Positions 13,985-14,633 of a stretch of 14,633 bases of DNA are shown in pieces. This stretch comes from Lichenicola sp964249915 (GTDB taxonomy: Bacteria; Pseudomonadota; Alphaproteobacteria; Acetobacterales; Acetobacteraceae). The DNA lies in the NCBI GenBank assembly GCA_964249915.1, contig CAXUEL010000068.1:1-14633 (forward strand), read 5' to 3'. The position numbers and the translations under genes were made by a program. Each line of letters starts with the position of its first letter. The first letter of the stretch is position 1. The notes below the pieces were generated by a model. It was not told the origin of the DNA. It did no database searches and was given only the letters and a program-made list of their open reading frames with translations.

Positions 13985-14633
13985 ATGCAGCCACGGATCG
14001 AGGTCGCCTCCCTGCTGGACGCGATCGGTGGCGACGCGCCGGCCGGCCAGGACCCGCGCGCCGACATCTCGCCCGCCTCGCACTATTTCCGCCTGCGCGA
14101 CGCCCGCGCCGATGCCCGCGCTGCCGAGCGGCAGACCGATTCCGACAGCACCCGGCCGAGCGGGGCGGAGAACTGGCAGCTGGTGCGCGAGCACGCGCTC
14201 GGCATCCTCCGCACCGTCGGCAAGGACATCGAGGTCGCGGCCTGGCTGACCGAGGCGCTGGTGCGCCTCGACGGCGTCGACGGGCTCGCCGACGGGGCCT
14301 GGCTGATGGCCGGGCTGGTGGAGCGCTACTGGGACGCGGGCCTGCATCCGCTGCCGGACGAGGACGGCATCGAGGGCAGGGTGTCGCCGCTGGCCGGGCT
14401 CAACGGCATCGGCGCCGATGGCACGCTGATGCAGCCGCTGCGCAAGCTGGTGCTGTTCGGCCGCGCCGACGGGGTGCCGGTGACGGTGTGGCGGTTCGAG
14501 CAGGCGGAGGAGGTGGAGGGGATCGGCGACGCGGCGCGCAAGAAGCAGCGCCTCGCCGCCGGCGCGCTGCCGTTCCGGGCGATCGAGGAGGAGGCGCGCT
14601 CGTTCGGCGCGGCGCAGCTTGGCCAGGTCGGGC
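13985..14633 (+). CDS. tssA: Type VI secretion protein TssA, ImpA-type (3' truncated)
   Basis: The first 216 residues are visible; the gene runs off the window. TssA proteins prime sheath/tube assembly at the baseplate or cap the growing sheath end. The ImpA N-terminal domain is clear: ASLLDAIGGDAPAGQDPR (8-25), SHYFRLRDARADARAAER (32-49), the core KDIEVAAWLTEALVRLDG (80-97) following WQLVREHALGIL, YWDAGLHPLPDEDGIEGR (115-132) and SPLAGLNGIG (134-143). These define the family. The later residues (KKQRLAAGALPF onward) lead toward the variable middle region, so the TssA subclass, set by the C-terminal domain, cannot be told. ATG 13985 starts just before the conserved part; an in-frame ATG at 13961 would add eight residues, and neither has a strong ribosome site. 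Divergent from clpV; other tss genes probably follow to the right. Confidence 0.93.
   Translation, partial: MQPRIEVASLLDAIGGDAPAGQDPRADISPASHYFRLRDARADARAAERQTDSDSTRPSGAENWQLVREHALGILRTVGKDIEVAAWLTEALVRLDGVDGLADGAWLMAGLVERYWDAGLHPLPDEDGIEGRVSPLAGLNGIGADGTLMQPLRKLVLFGRADGVPVTVWRFEQAEEVEGIGDAARKKQRLAAGALPFRAIEEEARSFGAAQLGQVG

Noticed and set aside
13799..14347. N-terminal extension of ClpV by 183 residues
   Set aside because: The frame is open, but it is antisense to tssA, contains the tandem repeat, and ClpV homologues start at the MAAIDL region.
1..14633. CRISPR arrays, tRNA or rRNA genes, IS elements
   Set aside because: No regularly spaced repeats, cloverleaf sequences, transposase motifs or terminal inverted repeats were seen by reading.

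Overview
The window is very GC-rich, with strong third-position G/C bias in every gene, so long open frames appear opposite almost every real gene. Gene content and GC suggest a high-GC alphaproteobacterium, most likely Rhodospirillales/Acetobacteraceae. That is inferred from an orphan OpgH-type glucan synthase, a type VI secretion locus and Tat-exported enzymes; there is no rRNA to prove it. A 10-N assembly gap at 1774-1783 interrupts the left part.

Left block (1-3617, + strand). The 3' end of a gene, tentatively a PIG-L-type deacetylase, is followed by a YcaO-domain protein cut off at its 3' end by the gap. After the gap comes a nearly complete glucan glucosyltransferase, OpgH/MdoH. No TfuA partner, RiPP precursor or OpgG is visible. 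A hairpin follows opgH at the convergent junction.

Middle block (3745-9300). A short-chain dehydrogenase (-) and an AraC-family regulator (+) are divergent across about 100 bp, a common regulator/target layout. Next is a tightly overlapping three-gene minus-strand operon: a DHA2-type MFS exporter, a nucleoside 2-deoxyribosyltransferase-like protein, and a PoxB/acetolactate-synthase-like thiamine-diphosphate enzyme with an apparent twin-arginine signal peptide. Start and stop codons overlap at both junctions (17 bp and 4 bp).

Right block (9527-14633). This is the edge of a type VI secretion locus: clpV/tssH and hcp/tssD on the minus strand (20 bp apart, one operon) and tssA on the + strand, divergent from clpV and running off the window. 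A 15-bp tandem repeat lies in the clpV-tssA spacer. Facing hcp, and separated from it by a perfect 11-bp hairpin, is a 365-residue protein I do not recognise. It has a hydrophobic helical core, a Pro/Ala/Ser-rich linker and a compact C-terminal segment. Its position beside hcp makes it the best candidate here for something undescribed, such as a secreted cargo or an accessory protein of the secretion system.
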